NCBI RefSeq assembly: GCF_003952465.1 | Contig: NZ_CP034448.1 | Coordinates: 5,681,001 to 5,745,000 of the forward strand | Length of the DNA stretch: 64,000 nucleotides | Direction of reading: 5' to 3' | Source: Mesorhizobium sp. M1B.F.Ca.ET.045.04.1.1 | GTDB taxonomy: Bacteria > Pseudomonadota > Alphaproteobacteria > Rhizobiales > Rhizobiaceae | Part shown: piece after piece, positions 42,185-50,987 of the stretch | Position numbering within the stretch: the stretch's first letter is position 1 | Layout: each line of letters opens with the position of its first letter | Program-made: the position numbers and the translations under genes | The notes under the pieces: model-generated | The model's input: only the letters and a program-made list of their open reading frames with translations | The model's database searches: none | What the model was told of the DNA's origin: nothing

Positions 42185-43309
42185 ATGTCAGAAGCGCGCG
42201 TCCACGACTTCGATCGACTGGTCGGGCAGATTTACGATGCGGCGGTTGAGCCCGGCCGCTGGCCGCAAGTTCTCGAGATGCTGTCGGATTTCCTCGAGGG
42301 CGCCGCCACCAAGCTGACATTCCAGAACGCGAGGACATCGCGCAGCGAAGCGAGTTCGGTACGCATGCCGCCGGAGGCGGACCTCACCTATGCGCGGTAC
42401 TACTACAAGACCAATGTATTCCTGCCGCGTATCGCCAGGCTGCCCGCCGGCACGTTGATTCCGGTGTGGAACCTGCTGCCGCGCGAGAGCTACCAGCGCT
42501 CCGAGTTCTATAACGACTTTTGCCGGCCCGGCGACATGTGCCACCCGATCGGGGTCGTGCTCGCCAACGAGCCGGACATGCGCGTCGTGTTCACCTGTGG
42601 ACGCGCCAAGACGGCCGGCGATTTCGAGCCCGAGCATCTCGACCGCCTGCGCCGCGTCGGGCCGCACCTGGTCCGCGCGGCAAGCGTGAGGCTGCGGCTC
42701 TCGCGCTCCGAGCTCGCCAGGGATGCCAATGCCGCGGCGCTCGACCGTGTCGCCCAGGGCGTACTGATCGTGGCGGCGAACGGCGAGATCCTGTTCGCCA
42801 ACCGGGCGGCTGCGTCACTGCTCGCCGAGGCCGATGGGATCAGGACCGAGAGATCCGTGCTTCGCGCAAGTAGATCGGCGGATACCACGCAATTTCAGCG
42901 GTTGATCACCGCGGCCGCCGAGCGATCGGATGCCGCCGGCGGCGTGATGGCGCTCACACGACCCGAGCCGCGCAGGCCGCTGAGCGTGCTGGTGGCGCCG
43001 CTGACTATCGAGTCGACGTGGTTCGTGGCAGGTCGCCCTGCCGCGATCGTGTTCGTGGCCGATCCGGACAGCACGCCGCGGACCGCGCAGGACCAGTTGC
43101 GCAATCTCTATCGGCTGACCCCGGCCGAGGCAGTCGTGGCTATGGCGATCGCACGCGGCGAAGGGCTGCAGGCGGTCGCAGATGAGCTCGATATCAGCCT
43201 GACCACAGCGCGCACCCACCTGCAGCACATATTCGAAAAGACGGAGACGCGGCGACAGGCGGAGCTGGTGCGCCTCATCGCGGCCACTGCCCTTTACGAC
43301 CGACAATAG
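42185..43309 (+). CDS. LuxR-type helix-turn-helix regulator
   Basis: A 374-residue regulator. The C terminus (residues 310-370) is a LuxR HTH: YRLTPAEAVVAMAIARGEGL, QAVADELDISLTTARTHLQHIFEKTETRRQAELV. The middle (residues 180-290) looks like a PAS-type sensor (GVLIVAANGEILFANRAAAS). The N-terminal 170 residues have no recognised domain. It contains no receiver or LuxI-ligand domain, so the signal is unknown. ATG 42185 follows AGGACAG; the frame is open for 35 codons upstream. Divergent from the cupin gene. Confidence 0.85.
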   Translation: MSEARVHDFDRLVGQIYDAAVEPGRWPQVLEMLSDFLEGAATKLTFQNARTSRSEASSVRMPPEADLTYARYYYKTNVFLPRIARLPAGTLIPVWNLLPRESYQRSEFYNDFCRPGDMCHPIGVVLANEPDMRVVFTCGRAKTAGDFEPEHLDRLRRVGPHLVRAASVRLRLSRSELARDANAAALDRVAQGVLIVAANGEILFANRAAASLLAEADGIRTERSVLRASRSADTTQFQRLITAAAERSDAAGGVMALTRPEPRRPLSVLVAPLTIESTWFVAGRPAAIVFVADPDSTPRTAQDQLRNLYRLTPAEAVVAMAIARGEGLQAVADELDISLTTARTHLQHIFEKTETRRQAELVRLIAATALYDRQ

Positions 43310-43420
43310 CCAGACCTTTTCGCAGGCGGGCAACGCCTGCGCTCCTCTCCACCCGTACTGCTTCAACGGTCCCTGCCGGGACATCGCCCCCTCTGGCCTC
43401 CCCACAAGAGGGAGATTGGC

Positions 43421-45721
43421 TCACCCCGTGCCCGTCCCCGACCTCAGCGCCTCCCTGCCCTCGTCGTCGCGGCGCAGGCGCGCGTCGGAGATCAGCACCA
43501 CCGGGCACGGGCAGCGCTGCAGCACGCCGCTCGTCGTCTCGCCGAAGATGAGCTCGGTGCCCGGCCGGCGCGCCACGCCCATGACGATCAACGCCACGTT
43601 CCTGCCGGCCTGGCGGGCAATGGCATCGGCGGCGGCGGCCCTTGAGCGGATGGCGGTCTCGATCTCGACGCCATAGCGGTCGGCAAGCGCGACGATGTCC
43701 TTCAGCACAGCCTCCCTGCGGCGATGCGAGACGGTATCGCGCGGCTCGTCGCGGCTGACCCGCGCGACATAAAGCATCTTGACCGGCGCACCGGTGACGG
43801 CGGCAATGGCAAGCGCCAGCTCGGCGCCTCGGCGGGCGACCGACGTACCGTTGACCGGCACCAGGATCCGGCCAGACTGGGGGCTGAGCCTCGGCATATG
43901 CCGGCCGGCGCTCGTCGGCTTCAGCACCAGGCAGAGCGGTCCGTCGAAGGCGCCGGCAACCTCGTTCAGGCGCCGCGAGAAGCTGCCCTTCGAGGTCAAC
44001 GCGCGGCCGAGACCGATGAGCAGCATGCCATAGCCCTTGCGCGCTTCCTTGGCGACCGCCTCGGCCGAGAGCGGCGCCTCGTGCCGGCGGCGCATGAGCG
44101 GCGCTTCACGCGCCGGCTCCTCGTCGGCTTCCTTCGCCGCCTCGCGGCCCTCCTCGGCGCCCTTCTCGATCTCGTCAAGATGCGCCGCTTCGCCGGGCTC
44201 GGCGTCGCTTTCGCCGCTGGCATGCAGCGCCGTCATCGGTTTGCCGGCGCCGATCACGCCGGCAAGGTAGGCGGCGAAGCGGCCGACCACGCCCTCGTCG
44301 ACCACCACCAGCAGCCGCTCCAGATTGGCGATGAAGCCCCGCTGGTCGACCTCCTCGCGCTCCAGCCTCTTCTTCTCCGCCTCGCCGACCGGCAGCCGGC
44401 CGAGAGCCCAGCGCAGCGTCGGGGGCATGGCCAGAGTGGTGATAACGGCCATAGTCAGGATCATGGTGAAGAGGTTGTGCGAAAGCACGCCCATCGACAG
44501 GCCTATCGAGGCGACGATGACCTCGGTCGAGCCGCGCGCGTTCATGCCACAGCCGACCGCGATGCCCTCGCTGCGGCTCATGCTGGAAAGTTCAGCGCCG
44601 ATGAAGGCGCCACCGAACTTGCCGATGCTGGCGATGGCCACCAGCGCCACGGTGAGCAGCGCGAGCTCGGAGTCCATGAGCACGGTGAGGTCGGCGGACA
44701 AGCCCGCGACGCCGAAGAACACCGGCATAAAAAGCGCGGTGATGACGCCGCGCAGCTGGCCCTCGATGTGGCGCGACAGGATCGGCGACTCGCCGACGAG
44801 TATGCCGGCCACGAAGGCGCCGAGCACGGTATGGACGCCGATCAGCTCGGTGATCAGCGCCATGGCGCCCATGATGGCGAGGATGACGGTGACGACTGCA
44901 TATTCGCTACGGAAAGTGTCGTTGGTCCAGCGGATGGCGTCGAAGACGATGCGGCGGCCGAGCGTGAAGGAAAACGCCATGAAGAGAGCGACGCCGGCCA
45001 GCGTGAAGGCCAGGCTGCCGGCCTCGATGCGGCCATGAGTGGCGATGCCGATGGTAATGGCGATGATCACCCAGCCGATCGTGTCTTCGATGATGGCCGA
45101 GGAGACGATGATCTGGCCGAGGTCGCGGCGCATGAAGTTCATCTCGCGCACCACCATGGCGACGATCTTGACCGAGGAGATCGACAGCGCGGTGCCGAGG
45201 AAGAGGCCGGCGACGACACGCTCGCTGCCGGTGGCGAGCAGCGAGGCCGGCATGAACTGCGCCGCCACGAAGCCGAGCACGAAAGGCACGGCGACCCCGG
45301 CGGCGGAGATGGAAAAGCAGGCGCGGCCGACGCGGCGCACCAGCCGCAGATCCGTCTCCATGCCGGTGAGCAGGAGAAGCATCAAGACGCCGAGCTGGGC
45401 GATGGCGTTGATCATCGACTTTTGCGCGGCATCGCCGGCAAAGACCACGCGCTCGGCCGCCGGCCACAGCCAGCCGAGCAGCGAAGGCCCGAGCAGAATA
45501 CCGCCGATCAGCTGCCCCATCACCGCCGGCTGGCCGAGGCGCTCCAGCAATTCGCCGATGCCGCGGCCGACGACGAGCAGCAGGATGACTTCGAGAACGA
45601 AGATGCCTTCGCTGGACATGCCGCTCTTCTCGGCGGCGAAGGCGACAACCGGCATCAGCGCAAATGCTGCGCCGCCAAGCCCGATCGTCCAGCGCCGATT
45701 GGGTAGGAAGGACAAAATCAT
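43421..45721 (-). CDS. CPA2 cation/proton antiporter with C-terminal USP domain
   Basis: A 766-residue protein. Residues 1-460 form a Kef-type sodium/potassium-proton exchanger of the CPA2 group: RLGQPAVMGQLIGGILLGPS, LMLLLLTGMETDLRLVRR, SSAIIEDTIGWVI (the D-D/E-D helix) and HTVLGAFVAGILVGESPIL. Residues 490-590 are an acidic and basic linker (EIEKGAEEGREAAKEADEE). Residues 610-745 are a universal stress protein domain (RILVPVNGTSVARRGAELAL, ALIVMGVARRPG, CPCPVVLI), with the nucleotide-binding G-x2-G-x9-G pattern only partly kept. Role: cytoplasmic pH or potassium balance, possibly sensed by USP. GAGGGG stands before the ATG. Confidence 0.9.
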   Translation of the reverse strand: MILSFLPNRRWTIGLGGAAFALMPVVAFAAEKSGMSSEGIFVLEVILLLVVGRGIGELLERLGQPAVMGQLIGGILLGPSLLGWLWPAAERVVFAGDAAQKSMINAIAQLGVLMLLLLTGMETDLRLVRRVGRACFSISAAGVAVPFVLGFVAAQFMPASLLATGSERVVAGLFLGTALSISSVKIVAMVVREMNFMRRDLGQIIVSSAIIEDTIGWVIIAITIGIATHGRIEAGSLAFTLAGVALFMAFSFTLGRRIVFDAIRWTNDTFRSEYAVVTVILAIMGAMALITELIGVHTVLGAFVAGILVGESPILSRHIEGQLRGVITALFMPVFFGVAGLSADLTVLMDSELALLTVALVAIASIGKFGGAFIGAELSSMSRSEGIAVGCGMNARGSTEVIVASIGLSMGVLSHNLFTMILTMAVITTLAMPPTLRWALGRLPVGEAEKKRLEREEVDQRGFIANLERLLVVVDEGVVGRFAAYLAGVIGAGKPMTALHASGESDAEPGEAAHLDEIEKGAEEGREAAKEADEEPAREAPLMRRRHEAPLSAEAVAKEARKGYGMLLIGLGRALTSKGSFSRRLNEVAGAFDGPLCLVLKPTSAGRHMPRLSPQSGRILVPVNGTSVARRGAELALAIAAVTGAPVKMLYVARVSRDEPRDTVSHRRREAVLKDIVALADRYGVEIETAIRSRAAAADAIARQAGRNVALIVMGVARRPGTELIFGETTSGVLQRCPCPVVLISDARLRRDDEGREALRSGTGTG

Positions 45722-46083
45722 GCACCCCTCAATTATGCTTCGCCATAACGGTTTCGCGCGTGCTTCGGTTGCACGGCGGTGGAGTGCGTAATCTCTCCCT
45801 GGTGGGGGAGATGTCCGGCAGGACAGGGAGGGGCGCCCTAGAGCGCTGACTCACGGTTTAAACCCCCCCGGCTACGCCTCATTCTAAAGGCCATAGACGT
45901 GGCTGCAACAGCTGAGAGGCAGATTGGACAGCGCCCCCTCTGCCCTGCCGGGCATCTCCCCACGAGAGGGGAGACTGGCAGCTGCCACGTCTACAATTCA
46001 ATTCAAATGCGGTTGTGGATGTTTGCGTTTGGGTAAAGCGACTCGCGCATGGTCGAGACACGGCGGGCAATAAGGAGAAGCTA
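45722..46083. other. Intergenic region with two partial family A repeats
   Basis: The 362-bp gap contains fragments of the mosaic palindrome at 45788-45836 (GGTGGGGGAGATGTCCGGCA) and at 45928-45976 (inverted). The final 80 bp carry the promoter region and the AAGGAGAAG ribosome site of the next small gene. Confidence 0.6.
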
Positions 46084-46290
46084 ATGAAAAGCGACTTTGC
46101 CGCCGCCCACCTGCACCTCGACAGGGCCTGTCACTATCTGCGCGGCGACGACGAAACCAGCCGCACGGCGCTCGCCGCGCTCGACCTTGTGATCGAGGCG
46201 GTCGCTACCGCCCAATATGCCCGGCCCGAGGCCGAGGTGGTGCCGTTTCCGGCGGCTTCAAAGCGGGCGATGCCCCCCATCGCATCCTGA
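46084..46290 (+). CDS. Small hypothetical protein
   Basis: A 68-residue protein starting MKSDFAAAHLHLDRACHYLRGDDETS. A helical N-terminal part with LAALDLVIEAVATAQYA is followed by a Pro-rich end. The start has an excellent AAGGAG site. I do not recognise the family, but codon use and ribosome site support a real gene. It lies 60 bases before the GTG-open frame of the DUF2270 gene and may share its transcript. Confidence 0.65.
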   Translation: MKSDFAAAHLHLDRACHYLRGDDETSRTALAALDLVIEAVATAQYARPEAEVVPFPAASKRAMPPIAS

Positions 46291-46398
46291 CCTATCCGCC
46301 TGAAAGGGCGGGAACATTTCAGCCCGGCCGCACATTGTGTTATATGGGGTGTGGCCGGCTTATTCGGCCGGCCACGGCGGGAGGCACGTGGCACGGGG

Positions 46399-47130
46399 AT
46401 GTCTCAGGTCCAGACCATAAAACCAGCCGAGGCGGCCGCCGCGCCGCGAGGGTCCGACGCGTTCGCGCTGAAGCTGACCTCGTCCGAATTCGCGACCACG
46501 ATGTCGCATTTTCACCGCGCCGAGATCGCACGCATGGCCGGCTGGCGCGACCGGCTCGACCGCACCAGCAACTGGTCGATCACGGTCGTTGCCGCGATGC
46601 TGTCGGTGTCGCTGTCGACGCCGAGCGCGCATCACGGCGTGCTGCTCTTCGCCATGCTTTTGATCACGCTGCTTTTGTGGATCGAGGCGCGCCGCTACCG
46701 CTTCTTCGACGTCTATCGCGCAAGGGTCCGCCAGTTCGAGCGCTATTATTTCGCACAGATTTTTTCGCCGCAGCCGGACTACGCCTCCAACTGGCTGGCC
46801 ATCCTCGGCGAAGGCCTGCGCTCGCCGCGTTTCCTGATCTCGCAGCGTTCGGCGCTGATCAGGCGGCTGCGCCGCAACTACGTCTTCATGTACACGATCC
46901 TGATGCTCGCCTGGGTCTTGAAGATCACCACGCCCAGCCTGTCGCGCGAAGGCTCGCCGATCGGCTTCGGCGCCTCGCTGCTCGACACCTTCCGGGTGGC
47001 GACGCTCGGTCCTATCCCCGGCATCGCGGTGGTGTGCGGCGTGGTGGTGTTCTATATCGGCATGCTCGCCGCGGCTTTCCTGATCAGGGCCGACGACGGC
47101 GAGCTGTCGTTCGGCGACGTGCATGTGTGA
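46399..47130 (+). CDS. DUF2270 membrane protein
   Basis: A 243-residue inner-membrane protein. The region SEFATTMSHFHRAEIARMAGWRDRLDRTSNW is the DUF2270 N-terminal helix block; then come two helices (WSITVVAAMLSVSLSTPSAH and GVLLFAMLLITLLLWIEARR), a soluble stretch with VRQFERYYFAQIFSP, and two C-terminal helices (VFMYTILMLAWVLKI; IAVVCGVVVFYIGMLAAAF). Function unknown. The start MSQVQTIKP (46399) is chosen over a GTG at 46351; its ribosome site is weak. Confidence 0.75.
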   Translation: MSQVQTIKPAEAAAAPRGSDAFALKLTSSEFATTMSHFHRAEIARMAGWRDRLDRTSNWSITVVAAMLSVSLSTPSAHHGVLLFAMLLITLLLWIEARRYRFFDVYRARVRQFERYYFAQIFSPQPDYASNWLAILGEGLRSPRFLISQRSALIRRLRRNYVFMYTILMLAWVLKITTPSLSREGSPIGFGASLLDTFRVATLGPIPGIAVVCGVVVFYIGMLAAAFLIRADDGELSFGDVHV

Positions 47131-47151
47131 GGGAGGGAGTCAGTAGTCGGC

Positions 47152-47207
47152 AGTGAATAGTGAGCAGGAAATCAGCCTGCGTGGACGCGCCCTGTTCACT
47201 ATTCACT
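47152..47207. terminator. Inverted repeat between convergent genes
   Basis: AGTGAATAGTGA (47152-47163) and TCACTATTCACT (47196-47207) are perfectly complementary. Including the next five bases the arms are 17 bp with one mismatch. The loop is about 22-32 bases. It sits between the convergent DUF2270 and sulfotransferase genes and may end transcription in both directions; there is no U-tract. It contrasts with the local GC content. Confidence 0.4.
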
Positions 47208-47221
47208 ATTCACTACTTCCT

Positions 47222-47824
47222 TCACTGCAACGAACGCGCCACACGGAACTCCTTCGTGGTGTTGCGGTTGGGATAGGGCTCGGCCGGCACCGGGACGCCG
47301 AGATGGGCGCAGAGCGGCTCCCAGCCGTCGCCGAGTTTGTGGACCAGCAGGCGCCCGGCCGGCACGGTGTTGAGCACCGCCGCGACATTGGCCTCGTAGA
47401 CGGCGATCGCATGCGCCCGGTCCTGCGGGCGGCCGCCGAAGACCTGCTTCGAGACGAGCGAAATGCCCAGCGAATCCTGGTCCCGGCTGTCGGCGATGGC
47501 CGGCAGTATGGTCTTTTGGAAACTCTCCCACCAGCTTTCGGGCGAGCGCCAGGTGAGGATGACGCGCGCCTGCGGATAGGCTTCGATCAGTTCGCGCCAG
47601 TAATGCGCCGACGGCCAGTCGACGCATGATTTATAGCCGGCAAAGAGCCTGTTCCAGTCCGGCGCGACGCCCTTGGCCAAGGCGCGCCAGAGCCGCTTCT
47701 GCTCGTCATGCGTCATGACCTCGAACATGTGGTGGCACGGCCCGAAGCCGAGCATCGTCAGCGCCTCGCGCATCGAATCGGTACCGGTCCGGCCAAAGCC
47801 GGTTCCAATCACCTCGATCGACAT
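47222..47824 (-). CDS. Sulfotransferase-like P-loop protein
   Basis: A 200-residue protein starting MSIEVIGTGFGRTGTDSMRE, closely parallel in its N terminus to the protein at 524-1264 (MTLELIGAGFGRTGT). Other shared elements: ELIEAYPQARVILTWRSPESWWES, corresponding to a PAPS 3'-phosphate site, and LLVHKLGDGWEPLCAHLGVPVP. It lacks the C-terminal membrane helix of the first copy and is cytosolic. Acceptor unknown. Its short length, about 200 residues, is normal for the small Sulfotransfer_4 proteins. Confidence 0.8.
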   Translation of the reverse strand: MSIEVIGTGFGRTGTDSMREALTMLGFGPCHHMFEVMTHDEQKRLWRALAKGVAPDWNRLFAGYKSCVDWPSAHYWRELIEAYPQARVILTWRSPESWWESFQKTILPAIADSRDQDSLGISLVSKQVFGGRPQDRAHAIAVYEANVAAVLNTVPAGRLLVHKLGDGWEPLCAHLGVPVPAEPYPNRNTTKEFRVARSLQ

Positions 47825-47862
47825 TCTTCCCCTCCTCCCTGAAGCAAGTCAGCCCGCGAAAA

Positions 47863-48762
47863 TCACTCTTCCTGGACAACGAGCCGCAAGCGATTGCCCT
47901 CTGGATCTGCGGCCTCGATGGCGCCCTCGATCTTTTTCACCGACACGTCGGCGACATTGAGCCTGGAACCCACCGCATCAAGCTGCTCGGCCGACGCAAG
48001 CTCGACCGTGAAATGATCGAGGCCGGCCGCATTCGGCGGCGGCTCGCGCAGTTCGTCGCGCGCCCAGATGTTGAAGGCGATCATATGGGCGCGACGTTCG
48101 GTGCCGCAGTCGAACATGCCGAAGGTCCTGGACTGGATATGCGGCTTGAAGCCGAGCACGCCGACATAGAATTGCATCAGCGCCTCCGGCGTGCGGGCAC
48201 GCATGTGGATGTGGCCGATGAAGGCGTCCGCAGCCATCCTCGGCTCGACATGGCCGGAATTGCCGAGATCGCGCAGCAGGCCCGGGACGTCCAACGGCTC
48301 GAGCCCGGAATGCGCGCTGCCGTCGGTGGCGATCAGCGCCACGCGGCCCTCGGCCGAAACTTCCCGGCGCAGGAAGCGTTCCGGCGTGTCGAAACAGATC
48401 TCGATGCCGTTTCCGGATGGATCGGAGACGTAGAGCGATTCCGAAACCAGATGGTCCTGGGCGCTGTATCTCAGGCCCGACGCCTTGAGGCGGGCGGCGG
48501 CATGAGCGAGATCGCGGCGGGTCGTCACATGGATGGCGACGTGGAAAAGATCGCGCGATTTCTGCGGCAGGGGTGTCTGCGCTCCGGCATGGAGCACGAT
48601 CAGCGTCCTGCCGCCGGCGCCGAGCGCTGCGGTCGCGTCGTTCTCGCCAATCGGTTCGAGTCCAAGCGTGTCGCGCCAGACGGTCAAAGCCGCCGGGATA
48701 TCGGTCACCTTCAGGTGGACCGGCCCGAGGCGAGTGGCTTGAGACAGCAATCCTTCGCCCAT
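47863..48762 (-). CDS. Two-module VOC protein (catechol 2,3-dioxygenase-like)
   Basis: A 299-residue protein with two VOC modules. Module 1 (residues 10-130): LGPVHLKVTDIPAALTVWRDT, FHVAIHVTTRRDLAH, SDPSGNGIEICFDTP. Module 2 (175-297): FIGHIHMRARTPEALMQFYV, GLDHFTVELASAEQLD, EAADPEGNRLRLVVQE. This arrangement is that of CatE-type extradiol dioxygenases. Module 2 has the metal ligands His, His and (as R-L-R-L) a less clear third ligand, so activity should be tested. It lies 40 bases upstream of the sulfotransferase gene on the same strand. Confidence 0.85.
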   Translation of the reverse strand: MGEGLLSQATRLGPVHLKVTDIPAALTVWRDTLGLEPIGENDATAALGAGGRTLIVLHAGAQTPLPQKSRDLFHVAIHVTTRRDLAHAAARLKASGLRYSAQDHLVSESLYVSDPSGNGIEICFDTPERFLRREVSAEGRVALIATDGSAHSGLEPLDVPGLLRDLGNSGHVEPRMAADAFIGHIHMRARTPEALMQFYVGVLGFKPHIQSRTFGMFDCGTERRAHMIAFNIWARDELREPPPNAAGLDHFTVELASAEQLDAVGSRLNVADVSVKKIEGAIEAADPEGNRLRLVVQEE

Positions 48763-48890
48763 CGTCGTCTATCCGATTGCGGTCGGGAACATATTAGCTC
48801 TGAACGATATTTCTGTCTTGCGCCAAGTTCGGGTTGACCCCTCCCCGGCGGGCGGCGACTATTGCGGCGATAGACTGAGGAGGAATTCAC

Positions 48891-49190
48891 ATGGACGAGA
48901 CCGACCACTGGCGCAACATGGCGAGCGCGCCGAGGGACGGCAGCCGCATCCTGGTCACGGTGCGCTCGTCCGAGCAGGGACCGGCGGAGGTCGACATGGC
49001 CTACTGGTCGCGCGCCGACCAGTTCGGCGAGGAAGGCTGGCGGGCGTCCGACTCCTCGCCGGGCCGCGTGGTCGAATATGCCGAGCCGGAGCTCAGATGC
49101 TGGATGCCGCTGCCCACCGCCGGGCGCGCGTCGATGCCGAGCCCATGGGAGGGCGAGGACGTGCCGCTGGTCGATGGGGAAGGGATTTAG
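48891..49190 (+). CDS. Small hypothetical protein, DUF551-like
   Basis: A 99-residue protein starting MDETDHWRNMASAPRDGSRI. The order W-R-x-M-x-S-A-P-R-D-G-x-x-I-L-V, followed by AYWSRADQFGEEGWRA and CWMPLP, resembles the DUF551-type phage-like small proteins. GAGGAGGAATTCAC precedes the ATG. No function is known. Divergent from the VOC gene. Confidence 0.65.
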   Translation: MDETDHWRNMASAPRDGSRILVTVRSSEQGPAEVDMAYWSRADQFGEEGWRASDSSPGRVVEYAEPELRCWMPLPTAGRASMPSPWEGEDVPLVDGEGI

Positions 49191-49227
49191 CGAGGCGCTT
49201 TTGCAATTGGCGAAAGCCGGCGCGACG

Positions 49228-49388
49228 GCTGATCTCCCCCCTTGAGGGGGAGATGGCCGGCAGGCCAGAAGGGGTACCCGCGCATGGAGCGCCGACGTGA
49301 TTTCCGTCGCGGAAGAGGTTGGCGCTTTACGCGCGGCACCCCCTCTGTCGCCTTCGGCGACATCTCCCCCTCAAGGGGGGAGATTAGC
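49228..49388. repeat. Mosaic intergenic palindrome (family A)
   Basis: Complete unit: ATCTCCCCCCTTGAGGGGGAG, GCCGGCAGGCCAGAAGGGGT, then the inverted ACCCCCTCTGTCGCCTTCGG and CTCAAGGGGGGAGATTAG. It separates the plus-strand small gene from the Rieske gene 3' end. Confidence 0.85.
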
Positions 49389-49394
49389 AGCGCC

Positions 49395-49709
49395 CTACCC
49401 CACCGCCACCAGCACCTCCCCCGCCTCCACCTTGGCAGGATATGTCCTGAGGTTGATGCAGGGCGGCAGGCGCTTGGCCGCTCCCGTGCGATAATCGAAG
49501 GCGCCGGAATGCTTTGGGCATTCGACCTCGTAGTCCATGACCAGCCCGTCGGCGATGTGCACCGCCTCGTGCGTGCAGAGCCCGTCGGTGCAGAACACTT
49601 CGTCGTCGGGCGAGCGGAAGACCGCGTAGGTCTTGCCGCCGTGATCGAAGCGGCGGGCGCCTTCCTGTTCGATGTCGTCGAGGCCGCAGGCCCTGATCCA
49701 GCCGGTCAT
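49395..49709 (-). CDS. MocE-type Rieske [2Fe-2S] ferredoxin
   Basis: A 104-residue single-domain Rieske protein. The cluster ligands are Cys and His of GLCTHEAVHI and Cys and His of VECPKHSGAFD, at the C-x-H...C-x-x-H spacing. The family has been called MocE after rhizopine catabolism. It passes electrons to an oxygenase, and the sterol-desaturase-type gene at 51-52 kb of the same cassette is the natural partner. ATG 49709, behind AAGGAAAAG, is chosen over one six codons earlier. Last gene of the minus-strand cassette; a ferredoxin reductase is not nearby. Confidence 0.85.
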   Translation of the reverse strand: MTGWIRACGLDDIEQEGARRFDHGGKTYAVFRSPDDEVFCTDGLCTHEAVHIADGLVMDYEVECPKHSGAFDYRTGAAKRLPPCINLRTYPAKVEAGEVLVAVG

Positions 49710-49737
49710 TTCTTTTCCTTTTTGCATGGCGAACGTC

Positions 49738-49892
49738 CCCTCACCCGGATTGCCAACCGAATTGCAAAGGCAATTCGGGGCAATCCGACCTCTCCCCGAG
49801 GGGAGAGGAGCATGTCAGCGCCGGCGCCAACCTCTTCTCCCCTCGGGGAGAAGGTGGCCGCGAAGCGGCCGGATGAGGGGGAGTCCCGCCGT
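49738..49892. repeat. Inverted-repeat element (family B, Rieske/SBP gap)
   Basis: It begins TCACCCGGATTGCCAACC and contains CAATTCGGGGCAATCCGACC, CTCTCCCCGAGGGGAGAGGA and the closing GAAGGTGGCCGCGAAGCGGC with CCGGATGAGGGGGAG. Nearly the same sequence is found at 52846-52996. It interrupts the cassette between the Rieske and binding-protein genes. Confidence 0.8.
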
Positions 49893-49903
49893 AATCCCAA
49901 GCT

Positions 49904-50875
49904 CTAGTTCTTGCCCAGGTACTCCGCCGCGTTCACCGGCGTCACCAGCTCGAACGGCACGTAGACGACGCGGTCGACCTTCTCGCCCTTGGCGAGCGCG
50001 AGTGCCGCGTCGACACCGCCGCCGCCCTGCCCCTTGGCGTTTTGGAAGACGGTGACGGAAAGATCACCCGCTTTCATCGACTGCAGGCCATCCTGGGTGG
50101 CGTCGATGCCGCCGACCACGACGTTCTTCATGTCGACGCCGTTGGCCTTCAGCGCGAGGATGGCGCCGATGGCGGATTCGTCGTTGTTGGCGATGACGGC
50201 GTCCGGGGCCGGGCCGGCGGTCAGCCAGTTGGTCATCAGGTTCTGCGCGTTGTCGCGCGACCATTCCGACGACTGCTTGTCGGTGACCTTGATGAAGTTG
50301 CACATGTCGGTGGCAAAGATCTGCTCGACATCCTTGGTGCGCTGGAGTGCTGCCTGGTGCACGAGGCTGCCCATGACGATGTAGGCGGTGGCGCCGGCCG
50401 ACTTGCCCTTGGCGCGCAGCAGCTTGCAGACCTCGAAGGCTTCCAGCGTGCCGGACTCGACTTCATTGGAGCCGACATAGACCTGCTTCTCCGGCAGCTT
50501 CGCCATGTCGACCGGCTCGAGATTGACGAAGACCAGCGGAATGCCTGCCTTGGCCGCCTCCTCGCTGATGGTTTTCGAGGCATTGGTGTCGACCAGCGTG
50601 ACGATGATGGCGTCGACGCCGCTGGCGATAAAATTCTTCACCTGGTCGAGCTGTTTGGCGACGTCGTTCTGGGCATCTTCGACCTGGATGTCGGCGCCCT
50701 TCTCCTTGGCGCGGTCCTGCATGCCGTGCATCAGAAGCGTCTGGAAATTATTGTCGAAATTGACGATCGAGACGCCGAGCTTGGCGGCGAATGCAGTTGC
50801 CGGCATCGACAGAGTCGCGGCAAACGCCGTCGACCACAGAGTGGCTAAAGCCGCCGAGATGAGAAGTTTCTTCAC
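49904..50875 (-). CDS. CUT2-type sugar-binding protein (MocB/RbsB-like)
   Basis: A 323-residue periplasmic protein of the ribose/inositol-binding class. The signal peptide is MKKLLISAALATLWSTAFAA. Domain I shows LGVSIVNFDNNFQTLLMHGM and QVKNFIASGVDAIIVTLVD; domain II shows PDAVIANNDESAIGAILALK and KNVVVGGIDATQDGL. Ligand probably a sugar, inositol or inosamine; rhizopine-binding MocB is one relative. No ATPase or permease is adjacent, so an ABC transporter must be completed from elsewhere. A short hairpin lies upstream of it. Confidence 0.85.
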   Translation of the reverse strand: MKKLLISAALATLWSTAFAATLSMPATAFAAKLGVSIVNFDNNFQTLLMHGMQDRAKEKGADIQVEDAQNDVAKQLDQVKNFIASGVDAIIVTLVDTNASKTISEEAAKAGIPLVFVNLEPVDMAKLPEKQVYVGSNEVESGTLEAFEVCKLLRAKGKSAGATAYIVMGSLVHQAALQRTKDVEQIFATDMCNFIKVTDKQSSEWSRDNAQNLMTNWLTAGPAPDAVIANNDESAIGAILALKANGVDMKNVVVGGIDATQDGLQSMKAGDLSVTVFQNAKGQGGGGVDAALALAKGEKVDRVVYVPFELVTPVNAAEYLGKN

Positions 50876-50947
50876 GGGTTTCCTCCCTTTGCAGATGGGT
50901 GCCGGTTCACCCCGCTTTTGTCTCCGGCCCTTGCGGGATGGCTAGGC

Positions 50948-50966
50948 GGATGGCCGAAGGCCATCC
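50948..50966. promoter_or_regulatory. Stem-loop GGATGGCC-GAA-GGCCATCC in the cassette
   Basis: A perfect 8-bp stem with a three-base loop stands between the desaturase stop and the binding-protein start (minus strand). A hairpin upstream of a binding-protein gene can protect its mRNA or terminate part of the transcripts. No U-tract was seen. Confidence 0.4.
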
Positions 50967-50987
50967 ACCTTGCTGTCTGTTCGGGCG

